Positions 26,480 through 34,354 of a DNA stretch of 34,354 bases are shown piece by piece. The notes beneath the pieces are model-generated. The model did no database searches, was not told the origin of the DNA, and worked only from the letters and a program-made list of their open reading frames with translations. The DNA comes from Desulfobacteraceae bacterium (GTDB lineage Bacteria; Desulfobacterota; Desulfobacteria; Desulfobacterales; Desulfosalsimonadaceae): contig JABZFM010000040.1 in NCBI GenBank assembly GCA_014237465.1, positions 1 through 34,354 on the forward strand, written 5' to 3'. Position 1 is the stretch's first letter, and every line of letters begins with the position of its first letter. The translations under genes and the position numbers were made by a program.

Positions 26480-26755
26480 TTACATAATTAATTGGGCGAT
26501 TTTGAGTTTATCGATAAAATCAACCAGGTCATTTTCTGCCTGATCCTGATCGATTTCAAAATTGTTCAATATACCATTGTATATACCATTCACCGGTGTC
26601 TGACCATCCAATCTTTCCCAAATAAATTCAGCCACTGGGTTTAAAGCAAAAATCCGCTGCATATCCGCAAGGTTTCCTGATATTGGTACTAAAATCGTCT
26701 CACCCACAACTTTACGAACAACAATTCCTTCAACTTTTTGAAATACTTTATCCAT
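26480..26755 (-). CDS. PqqD-like RiPP recognition protein
   Basis: A 91-residue protein from ATG 26755; a GTG four codons upstream (26767) is an alternative start. It has the PqqD fold pattern: ILVPISGNLADMQRIFALNP, then VAEFIWERLDGQTPV and a final helical part ending FIDKLKIAQLI. PqqD proteins bind the leader peptide and present it to the maturase. Its place between the peptide gene (45 bases before) and the radical SAM gene (six bases after) fits this role. No pqqA, pqqB or pqqC is nearby, so PQQ synthesis is unlikely. Confidence 0.88.
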   Translation of the reverse strand: MDKVFQKVEGIVVRKVVGETILVPISGNLADMQRIFALNPVAEFIWERLDGQTPVNGIYNGILNNFEIDQDQAENDLVDFIDKLKIAQLIM

Positions 26756-26800
26756 ATATTCTTGCACGATGAACTCACAATATATTAAAGAAAAAGAGGT

Positions 26801-26986
26801 TTATGAGCCATAAGTTACACAATTATTAACAATTCCACAATTTGTACTTTGGGCAACATTGATTCCGCTATCGAACATTTTACATCCAATCGCAAGAACT
26901 TCTTCGGCAGCAAGTTCAATTACTCTCAATATCGGCTTTTCATACTTTTTTTTATCCGTTGGCAATGTTTTCGTTTTATCTTCCAT
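26801..26986 (-). CDS. Putative RiPP precursor peptide
   Basis: A 61-residue peptide from ATG 26986 (a TTG four codons upstream is less likely). The first ~34 residues form a charged leader with KKYEKPILRVIELAAEEVLA; the tail from C35 onward has 27 residues, three Cys (35, 50, 56), several Gly, Asn and Thr, and ends YGS. The KP-hydrophobic-ELxAEEVLxxGCK layout is one I associate with radical-SAM precursor leaders, but I cannot name a family. There is no signal peptide. The ribosome-binding site is weak. It is first in the tight run precursor, PqqD, maturase, kinase, S26 peptidase. The likely cut is just before or after G34. Confidence 0.8.
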   Translation of the reverse strand: MEDKTKTLPTDKKKYEKPILRVIELAAEEVLAIGCKMFDSGINVAQSTNCGIVNNCVTYGS

Positions 26987-27124
26987 GATAACCCGCAATA
27001 CTTTTTTTATTAAATTTTTATTGTTTATCTATCTCAATTGCCCGGGCTACGCGATTCAAGCCGTAACAAAGCAGACGCGAAAAAGGACAAGCAATATACG
27101 TCAGTTCAGAGTTGACGAGACACT

Positions 27125-27153
27125 ATTATATATTCAACAATGTTCTCACTTAA
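27125..27153 (-). promoter_or_regulatory. Candidate promoter for the precursor operon
   Basis: TATAAT on the minus strand (27125-27130) with a weak -35, TTAAGT (27148-27153), spaced 17 bases. It would give a 5' leader of about 130 bases in the 291-bp gap after the C25 gene. An 8-bp inverted repeat, tgttctca (27141-27148) and tgagaaca (27233-27240), lies nearby and could be an operator half-site pair. Confidence 0.3.
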
Positions 27154-27277
27154 AATGTAGAAAACAACCACTTATCAAATATAACGGCAACTTCTCAATA
27201 AATCCAGAGAAAATATCACAATATGAACTTTTTGAGAACATACATGTAACGATATCAATATGTTCCAAAACAAACGG

Positions 27278-30200
27278 TTACCTGACAACCAGCGCAGGAT
27301 CACCCAGCAAGTTATATATATTGAGCATATATAACTTATCACCACGAACGCTGTAACCGTCTAAAGCCTGAACCACAGCCTTTCCAATCGTATTTGTCCC
27401 GTTATCATCAAATATAGCCTGGTAAAATTCTTCCCCAAGAATCAAAGCCTGGGAATCTTCGGACAGTCCTGCAGCGGCCCAAACAGCTGCGGCCCCGCCG
27501 TTTTCTTTCAGGACCAAAACTTCACTCAATGAATCAAACCCCGAAACTCCGAATCGACCCACAATGCATGAAAGGGCTGTCATCACAAACGGGGCCTGAT
27601 TGTTGGTCAATGCCGACGCATCGGAAGTCATCAACATACCGCTTGAAGACAGTCGGTCCAATCCCCCGTGGCCCACGTAATTAATAATAGCCAATTCTGC
27701 GTTTATGGCGGACATTACCTTTGTCCGAGCCTCAGAGATCGAATTCTCAGACAGATAAATTTTCTGCAACACATAATCCGATGGAAACAGTTCGGCTAAA
27801 CGATTACTTTGCGTCGGGAACGGGTCATCCGTTTTTGAATAATCCGCCAGCATCAAGGCCCGTTTTTTCCAACTCCCTTCTGTTTCAAACGAAATGACCT
27901 TGTCAATATACGCATCCATCTCTTTTGATGTTAATGCCGGAATCCTTCCGACGGCCATTTCCGGCACCCCATCATTCCCGGCCACATCTACAAACAGATT
28001 ATCCAGAGCAAACAGTCCGTCCGGCGTATTTCCCATCAGCGGGGGCATCAGACAATCCCCCTGGCCCTGGTTATTCTTATAATCATAAGAACCGGACCCG
28101 GCCAAAACCACGTATACCGGCGGCTGTTGCCAGTTGTGAAAAGCGTGTGCCAAAAAGTCCCTGATGGCATGGGGCGAAAAGATACCATAGTTAAATTGAT
28201 CCATAATATCTTCCAGTTGAACCACCATCGTGCTGAGGCCTTTTCGGGAACGATAATCGGCCAAACGTTGAGCCGCGTTTTGAAGCTCTATAGGAGTAAT
28301 CACCAGATAGTCCGCTCTGTTATAAGGCGACTTGAGGTCGGCAGCACTGTTATCCGCGTAAAATTCTTTTACCCTGTCCACTGCATCCAGGGAAACAATA
28401 AAATATGAACGATCCGGTGAAGTCGGTGTTATATCTGCCTGAAAGCTGCCATCCAGAGACTGATATGACCGGGTTGATATAAAAATTAGTGTTGTCGGAT
28501 CGGTAACATCAAATACGAATATATCCGGAGAACTGAAACCTGCAACGGTAAACACTGAATTACCGTCTGCCTGGCAAAACAGCTTATTCTCATCAGCACG
28601 ATAAAAACTTTGGTATGTGAGTGAAATGGAATCAATGTAGAAAATACTGTAAGCGGCGCCTGTATCCAGAATTCCCGTCACTTCAACAGTATTCTCACCA
28701 TTATTTAAGATAGAGGACGCAAAAGAAAGGATTACTTCCGCTTCCTCAGTCCCATCCCAATATCCTTCGCCGACCCATGTACCGTTAACCCGGATCTCAA
28801 CATGATGGTCCGGAGCCACGTTGGTATCTGTACCACCGATTAAATTAACGGCCAGAACAGCTGAATCCGCCCGTACGTCCACGCCCGGGCTGGGAACTGA
28901 AAACGTCCTTGAAGTCAAACCGGGATATCCGCTGAGAATCCAGTCCCAGAGCCACATATCGGCTTCCGGGTCATCAAAAAGAGCAGATGCCGGGTACCCA
29001 TCCACTTCCTTTTGGATTGTCCGCGTAAATGTTTCATATCCACTGGACTGTGAGGCCGGGCGGTATCTAATACTTTCCATCGTCGACCCGTTATTAATCT
29101 GTCCAATCCAGTAGATGTTATCATTGGTATAAATACTATCCGGCGCTTCACCATAAAAATAAATTCCTGCATTACTTTCGTCCGGAAGATATGCAATCTC
29201 ATTGTCCCGATGAAACATTGACAGATTTCGGGTTTTAATCAACCGGGATGCTGTTTTTGCGGAAATTCCCAGCATGGATGCGATTTCATCATCACTCACG
29301 TAATAAATTCCATCAGCAGCAATAACCAGTTTTCCCCAGTCATTCGTCCGATTCTTTTTCAATAATTTGGCCTCACGCTTGGCCGCCTTGGCGCTTTCAT
29401 TTCTGAGCTGTCTATCCGCGGAAACCGGGTTTGGCTGTGCATAATAATAGGACACCGGGGTATCCAGAGAATAGGCATTGCCCGCTTCTCCAATCGTGAC
29501 GGTAAACGGGCCATACGTATAATTATCGCCTTTGTTATCCAGCTCCACGAGTTTATAAGTGTATGTTTTACCGGCTATCGCTGTTTTATCCACATACCGG
29601 TATGTCCCGCCCTGCTGGGCGTGCGGCAGACTTGGCAGAAGTTCTTCATTGATCAGCCTGTAACTGCCGTTTTCTCCGTTTTGCCGATACAGATAGAATC
29701 CCACAGTCCCGATTTCTGAAACAGTCTGCCATTCGACAATGGCGGTGCCGGCGTCTTCAAATGCGTTAAATTCGGAAATAACGGCGACGGTTATGATAAT
29801 AGAAATATCCAGCGAACTGGATCCGTAAGTCCAGTCGGCAGGCTTATCCGTATCCACCCCGTCACTTATTCGATAAATCGCTTCCCCTTCATCAATCATT
29901 CCGATAGTAATGTCATCCACATCCCGGTAACTGTTGTCCGGCCACATATCTGAGGCAACCGCAAAAGAATCATCACTGTTAAAATCAAGCGTATTATCAG
30001 GCGTGGTACTCCATGAGACAAAATCCACCGCCTGGCTGGATGCGTCATAAAGCATAATCTGATCACCACCGTCAAAGGGATTGAACACAATACCGGTCTG
30101 TGACGATGACAATGTTTCGGTTAAGGTAATTTGTGTTTCACTGTCCACACTGGATACCGTATAGGTCCCGGCATCCGGGCCGGTGGCAATCACGAACGGA

Positions 30201-33073
30201 TCACCCGGCTGGACACCATCGGTAGAAAATGTTGAAGACGCGGATGTTACCACAGCAGACCCATATGTCACCAGGTCATCGGCCTCAGCCGGGTCTCCGA
30301 GCTCATCCGGTCCGGTGGCAGGGTATCCGGTAACTGTAGCATAAAAATAATATATCCCGTTCGTACTGTCATAATCAGGCGCCGGTGTGCCATCCGGCAC
30401 CAACACGATATATAATTTTTCTCCCGGCGCCAAGCCGACATCACTGCCGCCAAAAGTGGGGATCGTATAAGAAAAGCCGTCACTATCAGTAACACTGTAG
30501 CCGGTAACATTGACCGATGAATTGCTCGAATTGTAAAGCTGAATGTACTCCCGTTGAGTGGTGGTGCCACCGGGTATGGCCACATCCGGATCCGGATAAA
30601 ACAGCACTTCATTGATCACAATGGGCGGGGCATTATAAATCGCGTCATCCGTCTTAATATCATTGGTAGTTATGGTATCACCATCATCACAGTCATCATA
30701 GGATACGGTCAGACCATCCTCGTGTAAGGCCTCAAGATCTTTATCATTGGCTGTATAGCTGCTGTCATAGGTGCTGCTGACCAGCGGAACCGCGTTAAAC
30801 CCGATATCGTTCCGACTGTCAGAGAGGTTTTCCGTCAATGTGATCTGGGTTTCGCTGTCCACACTTGAAACCGTGTACATTCCCACATCCGGTCCGGTGG
30901 CAATGGCAAAAACATCTCCGGCGGTGACACCATCGGTAGCGAATGTTGATGAAGCGGAAGTTACGACTGCAGATCCGGCAGTGGTCACCAGGTCATTGAT
31001 GCGGTTCATGAAAACACCGGAACCTGAAAACGTTTCATACAGGGTGATGACCTCTGAATCACCCGTGTCGGAAGTAACTGTTACCTGAACTGTTTCAACA
31101 CCACCAATGGTTATGGTACATAGACCTGAAACGGCATTTTCATCCACGACTTTAATCCATACCGGCTGGTCTGCAGCATACAGCTCAACACCATATGTTC
31201 CCGCGCCATTGGTAAAATAAACCCGCCCGCCGCCGTCAGTAAAAAACAGTGTCGCGGTGGTTGAATAATCGATCGTATTATAAGTGAACATGGCGGTTAC
31301 ATCCGCCAGATCGACATCCTCCCAGACGTCATCCTCGGTGGTTTCCGTGCCGTCGGTAACCGCCGTGGTCAGGCCGGTGGTATTTATAAAAATGCCGGTA
31401 TCCGGACCGGTTTCCGTGAGGGTCAGTGTCTGCCCGTCGCGGCCGCTTAAAGTTACCGTGATGGTTTCCGCAACAAGAAAATTCGTATTTGAATCATCAT
31501 GATAAACCGTTACATACAGATCATCTTTCCCGAGTCCATAGCTGTCAGCAGGCGTAGTTTCGGAACGTGTGAACTGAATAAACGGTTCACCAGGCCCAAT
31601 GATTACGGCGGTGTCATCCAATGTCTTTCCCTTGGGATTGGTATCGGAATATGTAATGACATCTCCTGAAAATACCTGAAAATCACCGTCATCATCAGCT
31701 CCGGAAGCACTGGAAGAAGTCAGCTGATCACCCGCATAGGAATTGAAGGTAATGGTGTCACCGGTTGTGGGACCTTTTTTGCTCTCATAAAGGGTAAAAG
31801 AAATGGATCCGTCATCCGAGGTAAACAGACTGTCGGCCGTGGCTGTGGCTGTTTGGGTTCCGGAAACACTTCCTGCCACATCCCATGACGTACCGTTGTA
31901 TGTGAGTGTCCAGGACTCATTCTCGCTGATAACCGTTGTCTCAACATAGGGGATCCAGCCATCCGTCGGATTACTTGAAACCGGTTTACTGGCCCCACCC
32001 CGGTTACTGAAAATACCTGTATTGGGGCCGGTTTCCGTCAGGGTAACCGTCTCATCATCACCGGTAGCCGGATTGGTCACAGTCGCTGTCACGGTTTGCA
32101 CGGCGTCCGGATCTGAATTGGCAATATTATCCTTCAAATACAGATAAATATCATCTCCCACAGTATAAAAATCCGCCTCGGAAAGATCTTCATACGCAAA
32201 ATTCAGTATTGGGTCGCCGTTTGGCTCGACGAGATCGCCGAAAGTGATCGGGTCATTCAAGGTTAAAAAATCCAGATCCGCCATAAAGTCTTTTTGCAAT
32301 GGATCTGTGTTGGACGCACTGGTGGAAAATATAAACCCCACCGGTGAATCCGGAAACAACACCTGGTTCCCCAGAAGATCCTTAAAAGCGGTGATCGGAA
32401 CCTGCATATCAAGAAAATAATCCCCCGATGTGTCGACGGCTGCCCGAACCCGGGTATGAGACGTTGAAACGGTGCCGTCATTATTTGCTTCAAACTGTGC
32501 CACTCTTGCGGCTATGGGATCATCAATTTCCTGTGTATTTTCATTGTTGTAAAGAAGCCTTAGTTCATCGTAACTGTTCGCCGTATACCCGCCAAAAAGA
32601 TCCAGCCAGTATTCCTTGTATCCGTCTCCGTCGATATCAATAAGCACATTCCAGTGATATTGGGTAAAACCATCGGCTTTACTAGGATCCGCCACCAGGC
32701 GCATAACAAATACGATATAATCGTCTTCCATGGTGGAAGGATCTTCCGGATCATAATCTGTGCCGCCGTTGTAATAGCCGAAAGACGGCGTATCATATGG
32801 TCCCGGATCTGTATCATTGGGTGACCCGGACGCCAAATCGATCGAATCAGGCTCTACCGCTGCCCCGCCATTTGTCGGGTCGGATGAACCTTCATGGTCG
32901 CTGATCGGCTGCCCGTTAAATGTATAGGGCACTGTATACCCAGTGGGAGGATTAAACAGGTCCCAGTCAATGCGTATATCTGAAAAAGCTGCCAGAACAT
33001 GCGCCGGTAACAACACTGTCCAGCAAAATATTGTTATCAATCCGAGTATAATCGATCTGAATCTATTTCCCAT
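27278..33073 (-). CDS. Secreted C25 (gingipain-type) cysteine peptidase, multidomain
   Basis: A 1931-residue exported protein. A Sec signal peptide covers about 1-28 (ending LPAHVLAA). Asp-rich, beta-rich repeat regions with recurring TLTETGPxTGIF follow; one 60-residue unit (GSAVVTSASSTF to TLTE) appears twice. A lamin-tail domain lies near 815-1015 (IVINEVLFYPD to LDFNSD), then a fibronectin-like part near 1097-1200. The C25 peptidase domain spans about 1585-1931: catalytic His1802 in INYVGHGG and Cys1836 in TALSC, ending LLGDPALVV. Gingipains cut after Arg or Lys. No type IX C-terminal sorting domain follows, so the route beyond the periplasm is unclear. AAGGAG precedes the ATG. It is first on the strand carrying the RiPP genes; whether it belongs to them is inference. 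Confidence 0.88.
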   Translation of the reverse strand: MGNRFRSIILGLITIFCWTVLLPAHVLAAFSDIRIDWDLFNPPTGYTVPYTFNGQPISDHEGSSDPTNGGAAVEPDSIDLASGSPNDTDPGPYDTPSFGYYNGGTDYDPEDPSTMEDDYIVFVMRLVADPSKADGFTQYHWNVLIDIDGDGYKEYWLDLFGGYTANSYDELRLLYNNENTQEIDDPIAARVAQFEANNDGTVSTSHTRVRAAVDTSGDYFLDMQVPITAFKDLLGNQVLFPDSPVGFIFSTSASNTDPLQKDFMADLDFLTLNDPITFGDLVEPNGDPILNFAYEDLSEADFYTVGDDIYLYLKDNIANSDPDAVQTVTATVTNPATGDDETVTLTETGPNTGIFSNRGGASKPVSSNPTDGWIPYVETTVISENESWTLTYNGTSWDVAGSVSGTQTATATADSLFTSDDGSISFTLYESKKGPTTGDTITFNSYAGDQLTSSSASGADDDGDFQVFSGDVITYSDTNPKGKTLDDTAVIIGPGEPFIQFTRSETTPADSYGLGKDDLYVTVYHDDSNTNFLVAETITVTLSGRDGQTLTLTETGPDTGIFINTTGLTTAVTDGTETTEDDVWEDVDLADVTAMFTYNTIDYSTTATLFFTDGGGRVYFTNGAGTYGVELYAADQPVWIKVVDENAVSGLCTITIGGVETVQVTVTSDTGDSEVITLYETFSGSGVFMNRINDLVTTAGSAVVTSASSTFATDGVTAGDVFAIATGPDVGMYTVSSVDSETQITLTENLSDSRNDIGFNAVPLVSSTYDSSYTANDKDLEALHEDGLTVSYDDCDDGDTITTNDIKTDDAIYNAPPIVINEVLFYPDPDVAIPGGTTTQREYIQLYNSSNSSVNVTGYSVTDSDGFSYTIPTFGGSDVGLAPGEKLYIVLVPDGTPAPDYDSTNGIYYFYATVTGYPATGPDELGDPAEADDLVTYGSAVVTSASSTFSTDGVQPGDPFVIATGPDAGTYTVSSVDSETQITLTETLSSSQTGIVFNPFDGGDQIMLYDASSQAVDFVSWSTTPDNTLDFNSDDSFAVASDMWPDNSYRDVDDITIGMIDEGEAIYRISDGVDTDKPADWTYGSSSLDISIIITVAVISEFNAFEDAGTAIVEWQTVSEIGTVGFYLYRQNGENGSYRLINEELLPSLPHAQQGGTYRYVDKTAIAGKTYTYKLVELDNKGDNYTYGPFTVTIGEAGNAYSLDTPVSYYYAQPNPVSADRQLRNESAKAAKREAKLLKKNRTNDWGKLVIAADGIYYVSDDEIASMLGISAKTASRLIKTRNLSMFHRDNEIAYLPDESNAGIYFYGEAPDSIYTNDNIYWIGQINNGSTMESIRYRPASQSSGYETFTRTIQKEVDGYPASALFDDPEADMWLWDWILSGYPGLTSRTFSVPSPGVDVRADSAVLAVNLIGGTDTNVAPDHHVEIRVNGTWVGEGYWDGTEEAEVILSFASSILNNGENTVEVTGILDTGAAYSIFYIDSISLTYQSFYRADENKLFCQADGNSVFTVAGFSSPDIFVFDVTDPTTLIFISTRSYQSLDGSFQADITPTSPDRSYFIVSLDAVDRVKEFYADNSAADLKSPYNRADYLVITPIELQNAAQRLADYRSRKGLSTMVVQLEDIMDQFNYGIFSPHAIRDFLAHAFHNWQQPPVYVVLAGSGSYDYKNNQGQGDCLMPPLMGNTPDGLFALDNLFVDVAGNDGVPEMAVGRIPALTSKEMDAYIDKVISFETEGSWKKRALMLADYSKTDDPFPTQSNRLAELFPSDYVLQKIYLSENSISEARTKVMSAINAELAIINYVGHGGLDRLSSSGMLMTSDASALTNNQAPFVMTALSCIVGRFGVSGFDSLSEVLVLKENGGAAAVWAAAGLSEDSQALILGEEFYQAIFDDNGTNTIGKAVVQALDGYSVRGDKLYMLNIYNLLGDPALVVR

Positions 33074-33198
33074 TGGGAACTCCTTGCTTTTTTATTTCAA
33101 AAGATAGTCTTGAAATTTCAACAAACGCCAATCCAATGCAGATTTCATCCAACTTCAGCATTGCCACACCGGCTGATTTTTAAATTTATTATTTTAAA

Positions 33199-33360
33199 TT
33201 ACAATTTATTAATATAAATGCTTAAATTTTTTTTACAATACATGTCTTCAGGCACGGCCAATAACACCCGCAAAACCCCTTGCACAAGATAAAATTCATG
33301 AGTCATATATTCTTCGTCATCCCCGGGAATAAAATATTCTGAATACCCGGAGGGAACCAC
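33199..33360 (-). CDS. Possible small ORF, unrecognised
   Basis: A 53-codon frame opening at GTG (33358-33360), including SGYSEYFIPGDDEEYMTH and ending CKKNLSIYINKL. Its codon pattern looks more coding-like than the surrounding AT-rich DNA, but it lacks a good ribosome-binding site and the frame simply begins after a stop. It may be a remnant of a longer gene or chance. It lies 125 bases before the C25 gene on the same strand. Confidence 0.3.
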   Translation of the reverse strand: MVPSGYSEYFIPGDDEEYMTHEFYLVQGVLRVLLAVPEDMYCKKNLSIYINKL

Positions 33361-34250
33361 ACCATCTGAAATTGACTTTTTACCAGTTTATCCTGTATAC
33401 AACAAAAAAAGATATGCATATTTTAAATATTTTATAATAATATGCAATTTATGTACCATTATAATATGGATCCAGGCTCATTTATTAAATTTTTCATTAT
33501 ATGCTTTTTTAAAAAATTCCCCAATAAATCAGATAGATTTTAGCCCCAAAAATATTTTACGGCATTTTCGCTTATACACCCGTTATCTATATGACATTTT
33601 TTGTAATATTCTTGCCGCAATTTGCCACTATGGTAACCTACCGGATTGACATGAAATACTGAAACATTTAATTCAAATTCAGAATTTTTTATCCGATTCT
33701 AAAACCAACAGAGTCTTTAACAGCCTCAAACTCAAATGGATGATGAATGGAAATAGCACTATCAAAATTACAAGAAAAATGGAAAATTTCCTTGATTTTT
33801 CAGCCTGTTAATCCTCCCATTGTTAATACAGTTTTTTTTAAATACCAGAAATGCAAATCAATATTTGCGCAACTCAGTTCAAGTAAACGACAGGGCGCAA
33901 AACTGTAACTTTCAGAAACCTATTTACAGCCTGCGTCTCATGTGTATCACATTATGTGGCTCGCGAGACACAATAGATTTAAAATAGATTTAAAATACTT
34001 TTGATATAAAAAAATTCCATGATAAAATAAACAGATCAATCAAGTTTTGATTTTATGAATTTTCCTATAAAATCAATATACTGAAAAATTTATTAAAATA
34101 TTATCAAACCAAAACATAAAAAACTGATCAAACGGAACGAATTTTGCTTTATAAATATTTAAAATTTTTAGAATGCTATAACAAAATTGTTATGTTTTCT
34201 GATAACGGGAACAGGGTAACCGCATTTGGAAATTCGTTTGAATGAACACT
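33361..34250. other. AT-rich region without recognisable genes
   Basis: About 890 bases with stop codons in all frames at short intervals and no RNA gene I can recognise. A short tandem duplication of about 11 bp (aatagatttaa) is near 33970-33995. The start of the C25 transcript may lie further right of its gene, but no promoter stands out. Confidence 0.5.
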
Positions 34251-34279
34251 GTGGGAGCGGCATCCTGCCGCGAATTCGG
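34251..34279. repeat. REP-like palindrome
   Basis: The stretch beginning gtgggagcggcatcctgccg contains a GCGGCA/TGCCGC stem with a three-base loop and is followed by cgaattcgg. This is the form of widely scattered REP sequences. The remaining 75 bases to the window end show nothing. Confidence 0.55.
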
Positions 34280-34354
34280 AATTAGATATTGTGAATGATT
34301 TTCACGAATATCCATATCGTTGATATATTTCTAATGTGTAATGTTGATCCTTAA

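Noticed and set aside
23893-26986. PQQ biosynthesis operon
   Set aside because: PqqD- and PqqE-like genes are present, but the peptide is not PqqA-like (the Glu-x-x-x-Tyr core of PqqA is not in its tail) and there is no pqqB or pqqC.
26801-26986. Lipoprotein signal peptide at AIGC
   Set aside because: The residues before the Cys are acidic (ELAAEEVL) rather than a hydrophobic helix, so a lipobox is unlikely.
1-34354. CRISPR array, tRNA or rRNA gene
   Set aside because: No regularly spaced repeats of CRISPR type and no cloverleaf or rRNA-like stretch was recognised; a covariance-model scan was not possible.

Overview
The window reads as a chromosomal segment of a mesophilic, probably anaerobic Gram-negative bacterium, most likely a Desulfobacterota (Desulfobacterales-like) sulfate reducer or relative. 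This is inferred from gene content: a long acyl-CoA dehydrogenase with its C-terminal extension, feoA/feoB beside a Fur-FeoA fusion, minCDE, a secreted C25 (gingipain-type) protein, and many imperfect intergenic palindromes. No rRNA or tRNA gene, CRISPR array or complete insertion sequence was seen.

Layout. 1-939 is repeat-rich: a 5'-truncated RHS (YD-repeat) remnant, direct repeats of the kind that surround REP-type transposases, and two palindromic elements. 940-9667 holds housekeeping and metabolic genes: NAD kinase (-), an NSS-family sodium symporter with a 33-codon MetS-like partner starting at TTG, a secreted protein of unknown role, a double ferritin-like protein, a long acyl-CoA dehydrogenase and a UbiB/ABC1 kinase-like protein. 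9907-11752 is minCDE. 11889-17083 holds three HD-superfamily hydrolases (the last a GAF/HD-GYP c-di-GMP phosphodiesterase), a TIM-barrel amidohydrolase, a stand-alone pyruvate-kinase C-domain protein and the tRNA methyltransferase TrmL. ClpB (17412-20030) converges on an iron-uptake block on the minus strand: fur-feoA fusion, feoA, feoB.

The most distinctive part is 23893-33073. Six minus-strand genes read, in transcription order: a 1931-residue secreted C25 peptidase with repeats and a lamin-tail domain; a ~61-residue peptide with a charged leader and a Cys-containing tail; a PqqD-like peptide-binding protein; a radical SAM/SPASM maturase; an HPr-kinase-like P-loop protein; and a small S26 signal-peptidase-like protein. 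This is the architecture of a radical-SAM RiPP system: PqqD would hand the leader to the maturase, the core would be cross-linked, a kinase homologue could phosphorylate it, and one of the two peptidases could remove the leader. No transporter, immunity gene or pqqA/B/C gene is visible, so product, export and function are unknown. I regard this as the best candidate for an undescribed system here. The last 1.28 kb (33074-34354) is AT-rich and nearly gene-free.
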